Source: RYN-230 sp963723595 (GTDB lineage Bacteria; Actinomycetota; Actinomycetes; Streptosporangiales; Streptosporangiaceae). From it: a DNA stretch of 64,000 bases. Within the stretch, counting starts at the first letter, position 1; each line of letters opens with the position of its first letter. Where the stretch lies: contig CAVRRQ010000010.1 in assembly GCA_963723595.1 (NCBI GenBank), positions 310,001-374,000 on the forward strand, written 5' to 3'. This document shows, in pieces, positions 28,165 to 38,573 of this stretch. The translations under genes were made by a program, and so were the position numbers. The notes under the pieces were generated by a model that saw only the letters and a program-made list of their open reading frames with translations, had not been told where the DNA came from and ran no database searches.

Positions 28165-29315
28165 CCTTGCTGACTTTCACCGAGCACGCCCTGCCGTACT
28201 GCGTGTTCTCCCGTGGCACGGACAGCCCCCGGGTGGGAGCTGGCCTGGGCACATACCTCGTTGACCTGCACCGGATGTTCGGCGACCCGATCTTCGCCGG
28301 GCCCTCGCTCAATCCGTTCATGAGCCGCGGGCCGCGGGCCTGGCAGCGCACCCGGGAACGCCTGCTGGGGGCGGCCCGCGGCGGCCAGATCGGCGAGCTC
28401 GTGCCGATCGCCGAGGCCACCTTGCACCTTCCGTTCGAGGTGGCGGACTTCGCCGACTTCTACTCCTCGCTCGAGCACGCCACCAACGCCGCGCGGGTGC
28501 TGCGGCCCGGCGATCCGCAGCTGCCCCGCAACTGGCGGGAGATGCCGGTCGGTTACCACGGCCGGTCCGGTACGGTCGTGGTCAGCGGCACGCCGGTGGT
28601 GCGCCCTCGCGGCCAGCTCGCCCCCGGTCACGCGCGGCCCGAGCTGGCCCCTACCCGGCGGCTGGACTTCGAGGCGGAGATCGGCTTCGTGGTGGGAGTG
28701 GGGTCGGCTCCAGGCCGGCCCGTGCCCGCCGCGGCGTTCGCCGAGCACGTGTTCGGCGTCGTGCTGCTGATCGACTGGAGCGCCCGGGACATCCAGGCGT
28801 TCGAGTCCCGGCCGCTGGGGCCGTTCCTGAGCAAGTCCTTCGCCACCACGATCTCGCCGTGGGTGGTACCGCTGGCCGCGCTCGAGCAGGCCCGGGTGCC
28901 GCCCCCGGCCCAGGACCCCGAGCCCCTGGCTTACCTGCGGGACAGCCCCCCGTGGGGCCTGGATATCGACCTCACCGTGAGCATCAACGGCCAGGCCGTC
29001 TCGCGGCCGCGGTTCGCCACCATGTACTGGACCGGGGCCCAGCAGCTCGCCCACCTGACCGTGAACGGCGCCGCGCTGCGCCCCGGGGACCTGTACGGCT
29101 CGGGCACCGTGTCCAGCTTCCGCCGGGACGAGATGGGCTCGCTCCTGGAGATGACGGACGGCGGGCGGGACCCGGTCACGCTGCCGGACGGCCGGACCCG
29201 CGCCTACCTGGCCGACGGTGACACGGTCACGCTGACCGGGTCGGCGCCCGGCCCGGGCGGCTCCAGGATCGAATTCGGGAGCGCGTCCGGCCAGGTCACC
29301 GCCCCGGTCAGCTAG
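28161..29315 (+). CDS. fahA: Fumarylacetoacetase
   Basis: 384 residues, start TTG 28161 overlapping the gntR stop (TTGA). Hydrolyses fumarylacetoacetate to fumarate and acetoacetate, the last step of homogentisate degradation. The N-terminal domain has LPYCVFSRGT. The catalytic FAH domain contains ADFADFYSSLEHATNAARVLR (D and E of the calcium/catalytic site), MPVGYHGRSGTVVVSG, RRLDFEAEIGFVVGVG, FGVVLLIDWSARDIQAFESRPLGPFLSKSFATTISPWVV and GDLYGSGTVS. No maleylacetoacetate isomerase lies in this operon; a mycothiol-dependent type elsewhere could supply it. Confidence 0.94.
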   Translation: MTLLTFTEHALPYCVFSRGTDSPRVGAGLGTYLVDLHRMFGDPIFAGPSLNPFMSRGPRAWQRTRERLLGAARGGQIGELVPIAEATLHLPFEVADFADFYSSLEHATNAARVLRPGDPQLPRNWREMPVGYHGRSGTVVVSGTPVVRPRGQLAPGHARPELAPTRRLDFEAEIGFVVGVGSAPGRPVPAAAFAEHVFGVVLLIDWSARDIQAFESRPLGPFLSKSFATTISPWVVPLAALEQARVPPPAQDPEPLAYLRDSPPWGLDIDLTVSINGQAVSRPRFATMYWTGAQQLAHLTVNGAALRPGDLYGSGTVSSFRRDEMGSLLEMTDGGRDPVTLPDGRTRAYLADGDTVTLTGSAPGPGGSRIEFGSASGQVTAPVS

Positions 29316-29385
29316 CCCCGTGCGGCCAGCCCCCGTGCGGCCAGCCCCCTGCGGCTAGCCCAGTGCGGCTAGCCCAGTGCTGCGG
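29311..29385. repeat. Tandem CTAGCCC-GTGCGG repeats between convergent genes
   Basis: Five degenerate 14-15-base units (AGCCCCGTGCGGCC, AGCCCAGTGCGGCT and similar) lie between the fahA stop and the stop of the leftward phosphoesterase. Both stop codons (TAG) are part of repeat units. Confidence 0.65.
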
Positions 29386-30218
29386 CCTGCCCGATCAGCT
29401 GCTCGCCCTGGTGGATGAGCCCGGCGGCCTGGCCGGGATCGACCGGCTGGCCGCCGAAGGCCGCACCGAGCAGCAGGGCCCGCATCCTGGCGCCGATGGC
29501 GTCCCGCTCGTGACCGAGCTGCTGGAGCTGCCGCTCGATCCGCGAGTGGGTGGCGTCGCCGGGGGAGTGGCTGGCCAGCACCTGGGTCGAGGCTTCCAGC
29601 GTGTCCAGCCCGAACGCGCCGACCGGAGCCTCGATCTGGGTGTAGACCCGGCCCAGCGCCAGCAGGGCCGGCCGGTTGGCCCGCATCCCGGCGGGCAGCG
29701 CGGCCGGAGTGAAGATCTCGCTGAGCACCCGCCCGTCGGGGGCGTAGTCGTCGTGCAGCCCGAGCAGCGCCATCATCGTCGGCTGGATGTTCGTGTGATC
29801 CGACCACAGCGTGCCGTCCTCCCCGAGGTGCGCGACGCCCGGGCCGGACAGGCCCAGCCAGGTCGTGTTGATCTGCGGGCTGACGTCACCGTGATTCCAG
29901 GCGTCGGTCCCGGCGGGCACGGTGAAGCAGGGCGTGCCGCAGGAGGCCTTCCCGCTGCTGAGCCAGAAGTCGTCGTTCCCGAACAGGACCAGCGACGGGG
30001 TGCGCTTCGGGTCGCCGGTGACCATGTGCAGCAGGTTCAGCTCGACCGGGTCGGCCAGGTAGCTGGTGAGGCGCCCCGGCCTGCGGCCAGGCTCGCGGCG
30101 CCCCCCCTGGCGGCCCGCCCGGCCGCCGTCCCCGGCGCCGAGGCGCGCCCGTCAGGCTGAGCACCAGGGCCCCCGCGGCGCCCAGCGAGAGCACCGATGG
30201 AACGATCTTTCTGGACAT
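29369..30218 (-). pseudogene. Secreted alkaline phosphatase-superfamily phosphoesterase, internally truncated
   Basis: ATG 30218 starts a good signal peptide (MSRKIVPSVLSLGAAGALVL). After an Arg/Gly-rich stretch of about 40 residues and one frame correction, the sequence enters the C-terminal part of an alkaline-phosphatase-fold phosphoesterase: YLADPVELNLLHMVTGDP, SLVLFGNDDFWLSSG, NHGDVSPQINTTWLGLSGPGVAHLG, WSDHTNIQPTMMALLGLHDDY (a late metal-binding His) and then a helical tail. The N-terminal metal sites and the catalytic Ser/Thr are absent. About 270 residues against 500-650 for full-length relatives, so the middle is missing and it is probably inactive. Confidence 0.6.
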
Positions 30219-30445
30219 GCGGCACTTCCGGCGCGCGACGCCGGCCATCCCCACCGGATGACCCGCGTTCCGCAGCGAAGCCAAGCACCGGACCGCAAAC
30301 TCAGGCTGAACGCCGGGTAATGCGAGGCTAAAGCTCGCCAAATCCGCCGCCCCGGGGCCGGGACCAGGGCCGCCGGGGCAGAGTTTTCCTGTTTGTAGCC
30401 CCGGGCTGGCTTCTAAACCGGGAACCACGCCCCCACACTGGAGGC

Positions 30446-31846
30446 GTGCACGATTTCGATCTTCTCGTCATCGGGTCCGGACCGGGCGGCCAGAAGGCGG
30501 CCATCGCCGCCGCCAAGCTGGAACGCCGGGTGGCGATCGTCGAGCGGCCCAACATGCTCGGCGGCGTCTGCGTCAACACCGGCACCATCCCGTCCAAGAC
30601 CATGCGTGAGTCGGTCCTGTACCTGACCGGCCTGGACCAGCGGGAGATGTACGGGCAGAGCTACCGGGTCAAGGACGAGATCACGATCGGCGACCTGGCC
30701 AACCGGACCCGGCACGTGGTCAGCCGCGAGAACGACGTGGTGCGCAGCCAGCTGGCCCGCAACCGGGTCACGGTGCTGAACGGCACCGCGTCCTTCCTCG
30801 GCCCGCACGAGGTCGAGGTGGACGACGGCGACGGCCGGGAGCGGAAGGTCACCGCGGACGCCGTGGTCATCGCGACCGGGACCAAGCCCGCCCGCCCGGC
30901 CAGCGTCGCCTTCGACGAGAAGACGATCATCGACTCGGACGGCATCCAGCACCTCAAGAAGGTCCCGCGGACCATGGTGGTGGCCGGCGCGGGCGTGATC
31001 GGCATCGAGTACGCGTCCATGTTCGCCGCGCTGGGCTGCAAGGTGACCGTGGTCGAGCAGCGGGAGCGGATGCTGGAGTTCTGCGACCTCGAGGTGGTCG
31101 AGGCGCTCAAATTCCACCTGCGCGACCTGGCCGTGACGTTCCGCTTCGGCGAGACCGTCGAGTCGGTCGAGGCCAAGGGCGACGGGGCCATCGCGACGCT
31201 GGGCAGCGGGAAGCGGATCCCCGCGGACACCGTGATGTACTCGGCGGGCCGGCAGGGCATGACCGATGCGCTGAACCTGCCCGCGGCGGGCCTGGAGGCC
31301 GACAAGCGGGGCCGGATCAAGGTTGACGAGTTCTACCGCACCGAGGTCCCGCACATCTACGCGGTCGGCGACGTGATCGGCTTCCCGGCACTGGCCGCCA
31401 CCTCCATGGAGCAGGGCCGGCTGGCCGCGCACCACGCCCTCGGCGAGCCGGTGCACACCGCGCACCTGCTCCAGCCGATCGGGATCTACAGCATCCCGGA
31501 GATCAGCTTCATCGGCCGGACCGAGGACGAGCTGACCAAGGACTGCGTGCCGTTCGAGGTCGGCGTGTCCCGGTACCGGGAGCTGGCCCGCGGGCAGATC
31601 ATCGGTGACTCCTACGGCGTGCTCAAGCTGCTCGTCTCACCCGAGGACCATTCGCTGCTCGGGGTGCACGTGTTCGGCACGCAGGCCACCGAGCTGGTGC
31701 ACATCGGCCAGGCGGTGATGGGCTGCGGCGGCACCGTCGACTACCTGGTCGACGCGGTGTTCAACTACCCGACGCTGGCCGAGTCCTACAAGGTCGCGGC
31801 GCTCGACGCGACCAACAAGATGCGCCTCGTCGAGCGCTTCGACTAG
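30446..31846 (+). CDS. sthA: Soluble pyridine nucleotide transhydrogenase (Si-specific)
   Basis: 466 residues from GTG 30446, unbroken, the exact length class of SthA/UdhA. FAD-binding: FDLLVIGSGPGGQKAAIAAAKLE and AIVERPNMLGGVCVNTGTIPSKT. The second redox cysteine of dihydrolipoamide dehydrogenases (CxxxxC) is replaced (CVNTGT), as expected for a transhydrogenase. NAD(P) domain: MVVAGAGVIGIEYASMFAALG. FAD closing motif: IYAVGDVIGFPALAATSMEQGR. The dimer interface has VFNYPTLAESYKVAALD. It balances NADH and NADPH in the cytoplasm. Monocistronic, with a 227-base upstream region shared with the divergent phosphoesterase. Confidence 0.93.
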   Translation: MHDFDLLVIGSGPGGQKAAIAAAKLERRVAIVERPNMLGGVCVNTGTIPSKTMRESVLYLTGLDQREMYGQSYRVKDEITIGDLANRTRHVVSRENDVVRSQLARNRVTVLNGTASFLGPHEVEVDDGDGRERKVTADAVVIATGTKPARPASVAFDEKTIIDSDGIQHLKKVPRTMVVAGAGVIGIEYASMFAALGCKVTVVEQRERMLEFCDLEVVEALKFHLRDLAVTFRFGETVESVEAKGDGAIATLGSGKRIPADTVMYSAGRQGMTDALNLPAAGLEADKRGRIKVDEFYRTEVPHIYAVGDVIGFPALAATSMEQGRLAAHHALGEPVHTAHLLQPIGIYSIPEISFIGRTEDELTKDCVPFEVGVSRYRELARGQIIGDSYGVLKLLVSPEDHSLLGVHVFGTQATELVHIGQAVMGCGGTVDYLVDAVFNYPTLAESYKVAALDATNKMRLVERFD

Positions 31847-31931
31847 CCAGCCATCGCGTGTCCTGCCGGGCACGCTCCACGCGTTCGCCCCGCGCACCGG
31901 GCCGGGCCCGCGGTCCGCATAGGATCGCAGG

Positions 31932-32726
31932 ATGCCTGATTCTGTTCCCGCCGCCGCCGCGGCGCAGCTCGATGACCCCTTCGCCGAGCTCAGAGGGCCG
32001 CTGGCGGGCACCGTCCGGATGCGGCTCGAAGTCACGGACAACATCCAGCTGACCCCGCACATGCAGCGCCTGGTGCTCACCGCGCCGGAGCTCGCCGACC
32101 TGGCCTACCGGCCGGGCCAGGACGTGATGCTCCTGGTGGCCGTGGACGGCAACCGCCCGGTGCGCCGCCGGTACACGATCCGGGACCTGGACACCACCCG
32201 GCGGCTGCTGACCCTCGACATCGTGCGGCACGGGGACGGCCCGGGCGAGCGGTGGATCCTGTCGGCGCAGCCCGGCGACACGATCGAGGGCATCGCCCCC
32301 CGCGGCAAGGTTTTCCTGAACAGCGGGGCGGAGTGGCACGTGTTCGCCGCGGACGAGTCCGGGCTGTCCGCGGTGTTCGCGATGGCCGGCTCGCTGCCGC
32401 CGGGCGGCCATGCGGCCGCGTTCCTGGAGATCCCCGAGGCCGCCGACGAGCAGAAGCCCGACCTCCCGGCCGGGGTCAGCCTGACCTGGCTGCCCCGCGA
32501 CGGCCACCCGGCCGGCGACCCGGAGGCGCTGGCCGCGGCGCTGCGGGAAGCCGGGCTGCCGGCCGGCACCGGCCACTTCTACCTGTTCGGGGAGGCCAGG
32601 ATGGTGCTGGCGCTGCGTGAGACGCTCGCCGCCCGCGGCGTGCCCGGCGAGCAGGTGTCGGCCAAGGCCTACTGGGGCCGGGGCAAGGCCAACGCCCAGC
32701 ACGGCGAGCCGGCCCGCGACAGCTGA
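31932..32726 (+). CDS. Siderophore-interacting protein (NAD(P)H:FAD ferric-siderophore reductase family)
   Basis: 264 residues from ATG 31932. The FAD-binding domain shows LTPHMQRLVLTAPELADL, PGQDVMLLV, RRRYTIRDLD (R-x-Y-[ST]-x-R flavin motif) and ERWILSAQPGDTIEGIAPRGKVFL. The C-terminal SIP domain has FAMAGSLPPGGHAAAFLEIP, FYLFGEARMVLALRETLAARG and KAYWGRGKANAQHGE, which carry the family Y-W-x-x-G-x-x-N pattern. The role is reduction of ferric siderophores in the cytoplasm; no uptake genes are adjacent. A CCGGCCC/GGGCCGG hairpin just downstream (about 32765-32779) may terminate it. Confidence 0.9.
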   Translation: MPDSVPAAAAAQLDDPFAELRGPLAGTVRMRLEVTDNIQLTPHMQRLVLTAPELADLAYRPGQDVMLLVAVDGNRPVRRRYTIRDLDTTRRLLTLDIVRHGDGPGERWILSAQPGDTIEGIAPRGKVFLNSGAEWHVFAADESGLSAVFAMAGSLPPGGHAAAFLEIPEAADEQKPDLPAGVSLTWLPRDGHPAGDPEALAAALREAGLPAGTGHFYLFGEARMVLALRETLAARGVPGEQVSAKAYWGRGKANAQHGEPARDS

Positions 32727-32788
32727 CCGCCGCGCTCCTGCTTCATCCAGCCGCAACGAAAGTCCGGCCCCGGGCCGGCCGGTAGCCC

Positions 32789-33581
32789 CTAGAACTGCGT
32801 CGCGGTGAGCCAGCGGTCCAGCAGGGCCGGGCTCTCCGTGGACCTGGACGGCCGCATCATCCGGCGGGAGCCGCCGCAGCAGGACCAGGAGCAGGTCCGA
32901 CGCGCCGCCCCGCAGGGCGAGCGTGGCCTTCTCATGGGACCGGCGCACCGTGATCCCGGCCGGGTCGTGGCGGACCACCCACTCGCCGGGGCCCCCGGGC
33001 ACGTCCGAGGCGTGCACGTGCAGCGACTCGCCGGTGGCCAGCCCGGCGGCCCGCAGGTCAGGCTCGCCGCCGGACGGCCCGGCCAGCACCGTCAGCCATT
33101 CGTCGATCCCGTCGGCCGCGACGTCCGCGGCGATGGCGGGCCGCCCGCCCCCGGGCGGCTGCTTCCCGGGCGCCAGCGTGAGCTGGGCGTCCACGACGTG
33201 GACCGTGGTCTCGTGGGTCATCCGCCGCGCCCAGAACCCGGCGGGCTGCTGCTCGCCGAACGCCCAGACCGGCGCGTCACCGGCCTGCCCGAGCGCGGTG
33301 ACCAGCCGGTCCGCGCCGGCGCGGAGCCATCCGGCGTGCTCGGCCGGGTCATCCGGGATCCGCCCGCCGGGGACCTCACGGAACGCGATGGCCTGCGCGG
33401 ACCTGGTGCTGACGATCTGCGCCGCCCAGCGCTGGGCCCGGCCGACGTGGGTGGCCAGCTGCCGCAGCGTCCAGTCCGGGCAGGTGGGCACGGGCGTGGT
33501 GAGGTCGGCGCCGCCGGCCAGCCCGGCCAGGGTCCCGGTGCTGGCCGTGATGACCTCATAGTAGCGCCCGGGGGCGAGCAC
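32789..33581 (-). CDS. Mycothiol-dependent maleylpyruvate isomerase-family protein
   Basis: About 263 residues from GTG 33581; one correction close to the C-terminus (near 32835) restores the ending SPALLDRWLTATQF. The DinB-like N-terminal bundle has TTPVPTCPDWTLRQLATHVGRAQRWAAQIV, with the C-P-x-W-x3-x-L-x-x-H motif whose His helps bind zinc, and later MTHETTVHVVDAQLTLA (H-E-x3-H). The C-terminal domain resembles SCP-2/MDMPI_C. Mycothiol-dependent enzymes occur only in actinobacteria. The specific reaction is not readable; relatives open rings, transfer thiols or act in stress. Confidence 0.82.
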
Positions 33582-33589
33582 GCGAGGGA

Positions 33590-33805
<216 letters not shown>

Positions 33806-33893
33806 AGGCAAAGACTACGCGGCCCCGTGGTTCTGGGCGAGTGGTGTACCCGGCGGGAGCAGCGGTTCCCGGGGCGCGCGGTCCCCGGGCCGG

Positions 33894-34892
33894 TCAGGCG
33901 ACGGTGTCCTGCTCCTCCTCGGCCAGCATGATCTGGGCCAGCGGGGGCCGCTCGAGCAGCTCGTTGATGTGCTCGTCGAGCCGGAGCCCGCTGTCGGTGG
34001 CCACGGCGTGCAGGTACACCTCCGGGCGCCGCAGGGTCCGCACCCCGGGGGTCCCCGGGGCGCCGATGCCGCGCTGCGGCAGGGACGCCCGGCTGGCCAT
34101 CGCGCGCAGCACGGCCGAGCTCATCAGGCTGAGATCCCACAGTGACTGGTGCCGGTTCTGCCGGGCCCCCAGATCGATCTGGGCCATCGCGCCGAGGCCC
34201 GCGTCCTCCAGCACGTCGACCATGATGCCGAGCTCCACCCCGTACCCGGTGAGAAACGGGATGCTGCACAGCAGGTCACGATATCCGGCGAATTCGCCCG
34301 CCAGCGGCTGCACGAACCCGGTGAGTTCCGGGCAGAAGAAATTGAACAGCGGCTTGGCCATGAGCTCGGTGACCCGGCCGCCACCGTCCGCCACGGATTG
34401 GCTCGAGTCGGTATAAGGGCGGCGGTAAGCAGCCTTCGTGAACTGCACCTCGGGCACCGTGAGCAGCGGGCCCAGCGTGCCGTAAACGAATTGCTCGCGG
34501 AAGTTGCTGGTGTCCGCGTCCGCGAACATCACGATGTCGCCGCGGGCCACGGACAGGCTGCGCCACATGGCGTCGCCCTTGCCCTGGGCCGGGCCATAGC
34601 CGGGCAGCAGCTCGTTTTCCGAGTACACCTCCGCGCCCCAGGCCAGGGCGATGTCCGCCGTCCCGTCGGGCGAATCCGCGTCGACGACCATGACCTGGTC
34701 AATCAGGCCGGTCCGGTCGTTCAGCCGGGCCACTTCGGCGAGGATCGGGCCGATGGTCGCGGCGCAGTTGCGGGACGGGAAGATCAGGGTGGTGCTGACC
34801 TCGCGGGGTGCCTGGCCCGACGTGCCCAGGGCGGCGAAGTCCTCGTGGCTGAAAGATCGCTGCTCGAACCATTCCCGGACGTTTATCGACAT
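33894..34892 (-). CDS. gpgS: Glucosyl-3-phosphoglycerate synthase
   Basis: 332 residues, unbroken, ATG 34892. GT81 enzyme that joins glucose from a nucleotide donor to 3-phosphoglycerate, the first step toward glucosylglycerate and methylglucose lipopolysaccharides. Seen: WFEQRSFSHEDF, TLIFPSRNCAATIGPIL, VMVVDADSPDGTADIA, PGYGPAQGKGDAMWRSL (substrate loop), IVMFADADTSNF (D-x-D metal site), PLFNFFCPELTGFVQPLAGEFAGYRDLL and FLTGYGVELGIMVDVLEDAGL. All the family landmarks are present. No phosphatase (GpgP) gene is adjacent. The 241-base upstream region is AT-richer and probably holds the promoter. Confidence 0.95.
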   Translation of the reverse strand: MSINVREWFEQRSFSHEDFAALGTSGQAPREVSTTLIFPSRNCAATIGPILAEVARLNDRTGLIDQVMVVDADSPDGTADIALAWGAEVYSENELLPGYGPAQGKGDAMWRSLSVARGDIVMFADADTSNFREQFVYGTLGPLLTVPEVQFTKAAYRRPYTDSSQSVADGGGRVTELMAKPLFNFFCPELTGFVQPLAGEFAGYRDLLCSIPFLTGYGVELGIMVDVLEDAGLGAMAQIDLGARQNRHQSLWDLSLMSSAVLRAMASRASLPQRGIGAPGTPGVRTLRRPEVYLHAVATDSGLRLDEHINELLERPPLAQIMLAEEEQDTVA

Positions 34893-35133
34893 GTATCGTG
34901 CCCTTTCACTCAGGTCGCCGCTACATCAGCCCAGGGCGCGATGGTGACATTAATGACCGGGTGCTGCCCCCTGCACCGGTCGCCGCAAGCGGAGAGAAAA
35001 TGCTAGCCGCGGCATGTTGATTTGAGGTAAAAGCGTGTTGCGCCCTGGTAAACGCGACAGGACCGGTGCCGCCGGCGACGGAGCATGATCAGCGGGGGGT
35101 GCCGCCCAGTCTGGGCAGCCCCGCCGCGCTGTA

Positions 35134-37073
35134 TCAGTCGGGGCGGGCCACGCGGCCGGTGCCGGGCACCGGGGCCGGGGTACCCCGCGTGAGGCGCTGA
35201 GCGGGAACGGATCCGTTAGTGCCGTTGATCGTGGTGGTGACCTTGGACGGAACGGGGGAGGAAGCCCGGCGGGTCCGGGACAGCCCGCCGTCGGCCGACG
35301 CGTCGTCATAAATGAACTGGCGGCCGCGCAGCAGCGACACCATCGCCCCGGTGAAGGACATGATCGCGGCCGCGGTGAACACGATGACCAGGCCATGATG
35401 GAATGGGCCGGCGATCAGCGTGGGGAAGAAATGCCGGCCCGGTCAGCGCGGCGACGTTGTGGGCCGGCAGGCGGCCGAGCACCCCGGACGGCTTGAGCAG
35501 GTGCTGCACCGGGTTGTAGCCGAGCAGGGCGGCGAACACCGTGCTCACCGGGGGCAGGTGGCTGACCTGGGTGGCGACGGACAGCGGCACGCCCTGGGCG
35601 GTCAGCCCGCGGATCAGCGCGGGCGGCAGGGTGCTGGCCAGCCCGGCGATCATGAGCGAGAAGAAGATGCCGATGGACAGCGACATGCCGGCGTTCTGGA
35701 ACGTGGACCGCATGCCGGACGCGCTGCCCCGCTGGCTGGCGGGCACGCTGCTCATGATGGCGGAGGTGTTGGGCGAGGCGAACAGGCCGGAGCCCACCCC
35801 GTTGAAGAAGATGATCGTCGCGAACAGCCAGTACGGGAAGACCAGCGGCAGCACGATCAGGCCGATGAACGCGCAGGTGGCCACCAGCAGGCCGGCGGTG
35901 GCGAACGGGCGCGGGCCGTACTTGTCCGACAGGATCCCGGAAATCGGCCCGGCGATGAGGAACCCGGCGGTCAGCGGCAGCATGTAGATGCCCGCCCACA
36001 GCGGCGTGTCGATGAAGTTGTAGCCGTGCAAGCGGTAGCCAGATCCCGGCCAGCCAGAGCACCAGCATGAACTGCAGCCCGCCCCGGGCGATCGAGCCGA
36101 GCAGGCTGGCCAGGTTCCCGGCCGCGAAGGCGCGGATCCTGAACAGGCCCAGCTGGAACATGGGCTCGGCGATGTGCGTCTCGATCAGGCAGAACACGAC
36201 GAGCAGCGCCGCGCCGCCGAACAGGCCGGTGAGCACCCACGGGTTGGTCCACCCGGTGGGGTGCCCGCCGTAGGGCTGGATCCCGTAGGTGATCGCGACC
36301 AGCAGCGCGGTGGCGCCCAGGCCGAACGTGATGTTGCCCCACCAGTCGATCCTGGCCCGCCGGGTGGTGGCGATCTCGCGCAGGCTCTGGTAGGACCAGA
36401 TGGTGCCGACGATCCCGATCGGGACGTTCACCCAGAACACCAGCCGCCAGTCCACCGCGGCCAGCAGCCCGCCCAGCAGCAGCCCGACGAACTGGCCGGA
36501 GATCCCGGCGATCTGGTTGACGCCCAGCGCCATGCCGCGCTTGCCGGCCGGGAACGCGTCGGTCAGGATCGCCGCCGAGTTGGACATCAGCATTGCCCCG
36601 CCGAGGGCCTGCACCAGCCGGAAGCCGATCAGCCACAGCGCGCCGCCGCTGCCGGTCAGCGGGTCCAGCGACAGCGCGATCGAGGCCAGGGTGAAGACCA
36701 CGAAGCCCAGGTTGTAGATGCGCACCCGGCCGTACATGTCGCCGAGCCGGCCCAGGGTGACCACGGCCACCGCGGTGACCAGCAGGTACCCGATGATCAT
36801 CCACAGCAGGTAGCTGACGTTGCCCGGGGCCAGCGGGTCGAGCTTGATGCCGCGGAAGATGGCGGGCATCGCGATGATCACGATCGAGGCGTCGATGGTG
36901 GCCATCGTCATGCTGAGCGTGGTGTTGGAGAGCGCGATCCACTTGTAGCGGCCTTCGGTCCCGTCATTCCCCGTGCCGCCGCTCCCGGAGCCGTTCGCTC
37001 CCGGGGTGCTCGCGCGGCCGCTGCGGGCGGGCTGGGCGCCTGAGGCGCCGCTGCGATCAGCGTTTCTCGACAC
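35134..37073 (-). CDS. MFS drug exporter, DHA2 (14-helix) type, two frameshifts
   Basis: About 645 residues from GTG 37073 with corrections near 36025 and 35385. After a Ser/Gly-rich cytoplasmic N-terminus, helices follow: WIALSNTTLSMTMATIDASIVIIAMPAIF (motif D1 of DHA2), YLLWMIIGYLLVTAVAVVTLGRLGDMYGRV (motif A), FRLVQALGGAMLMSNSAAIL, LGVNQIAGISGQFVGLLLGGLL (motif C), FWVNVPIGIVGTIW, AGIYMLPLTAGFLIAGPISGILSDKYG and a late helix AAAIMSFTGAMVSLLRGRQF. The family expels drugs or dyes with proton antiport. A MarR/TetR regulator is not adjacent. Confidence 0.87.
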
Positions 37074-37174
37074 GTTGATACATGCTACCTCGCATCAGTT
37101 GCTTGATCGCAACTACTTATCCGGGTGAGTTTTTCCTGACCGGGCTGCCGGGCGGTGCCGTCAGGCGGCGCGCG

Positions 37175-38498
37175 TCAGGCGGTGCCGCGGGCCAGCGCGA
37201 TGAGCCGGTCCAGCACCCCGCCGTTGCTGAGCCGCAGCCCGTCGTGCTCGTACTCGTTCGTCACCCAGGGCCGCAGGCCGCGGATCGCGGCGGCGGTGGG
37301 CAGCGAGAGCTCCCGGGGCACGTACATGTCGTCGAAGTAGACCGCCGCGGCGGCCGGCACGTCGTTGGCCGCGAGCCGGGCCGGGTCGTAGAGCCGGGGC
37401 CAGGAATCACGCGCCGCGAGTTCCTCCGCCGCGTCCCGCAGCGGGCGCAGCACCGGGTCGGTCTCGAACATCCAGGGGTAGATCATCTCGCCGGTGAACA
37501 GCAGCGTGATGTCGCCGTCCACGGCCGCGGCCGGGTCGAACTCACCGAACTCGGCCATGATCCGGTCCGCGGCCCAGCGGGTCGCGGCGCCCTGGGCGTA
37601 GCAGGCCTCGTGGACCAGGGCGTACAGCGGCGCCTCGGCGAACGACAGCTCGGCCGCGGCGCGGGCCAGGAACGCGTCGGAGATCACCGCCCCGGACGGC
37701 TCTGTGCCGGCGAACGCGTCCTCCAGCAGGTAGTGCAGGGTGTCGCTGCCGCGGGCGGCGCCGAGCATCCGGCCCAGGCTCTGGAAGGCCGGCACGGTGA
37801 GCCGCGCCCCGCCCGGCATGATCACCTCGTGGCTGGCCAGGTGGCGGGCCACGGCCCGGGCCCGGTCGGCGTCCATCGGGAACCGCTCGTAGTGCCGCCG
37901 GTTGCGTTCGGCCACGATCGGATAGGTGACCCGGTACACGTCGTCGGCGGTGGCGTCGAGGCCGGGCAGGCCGCCGGTGAGGAACGCCTCCCGGATCCCC
38001 TCCGGGGCCAGGGACAGGTAGGTGGTCGTGCAGAAGCCGCCGAAGCTCTGGCCCAGCACGCTCCACGGCTCGTCCCCGGTCAGCCGCCGCGCGGATCAGC
38101 TCCGCGTCCCGGACGATCGAGTCGGCCCGGAAGTGGCTCAGGTAGTCCGCCTGGGCCCGGGAGCTGCCCAGCCGGGCCAGCGTGTGCCGGGACGCCGGGG
38201 TGGACCGGCCGGTGCCGCGCTGGTCCAGCAGCAGCACCCGGTAGTCGTCCAGCGCCCGGTTCAGCCAGGACTCCCGGCCGAACGGGCGCGGGCTGCCGAA
38301 CCCGGGGCCGCCCTGGAGGAAGACCAGCCACGGCAGGGCGGCGCCGCCGCGCCGGCCGGCGGGCGCGACCTCGCGGGCGAACACCTCGATCTGCTCGCCG
38401 TCCGGCCGCCGGTGGTCGAGTGGCACGGTGAACGTGTGGTCGGTGAGCACCGTGCCTGGCTGGCGGAACACCGGCCCGGTCCGTACGTCTGCGGTCAT
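37175..38498 (-). CDS. Alpha/beta hydrolase, proline iminopeptidase-like (S33)
   Basis: About 440 residues from ATG 38498 with one correction near 38090. Oxyanion region FLQGGPGFGSPRP, then LLLDQRGTGRSTPA, the nucleophile elbow GQSFGGFCTTTYLS (G-x-S-x-G with Ser), and the long cap domain typical of actinobacterial prolyl aminopeptidases. Asp and His of the triad are expected around TLLFTGEMIYPW and VTNEYEHDGLRLS. Cytoplasmic, removes N-terminal proline or related residues. Divergent from the GH13 gene, with 75 bases between start codons. Confidence 0.87.
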
Positions 38499-38573
38499 GC
38501 CTCGCTAAGGTACGCGACTGCGCCCGGGGGGCGGAGTAGCGTGGCGGACCTGCCGAGGGGTGAGGAGTGACGC

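Noticed and set aside
36174..37043. Plus-strand open frame inside the MFS gene
   Set aside because: Gln/Asp/His-rich antisense shadow; the opposite strand has 14 membrane helices and MFS motifs.
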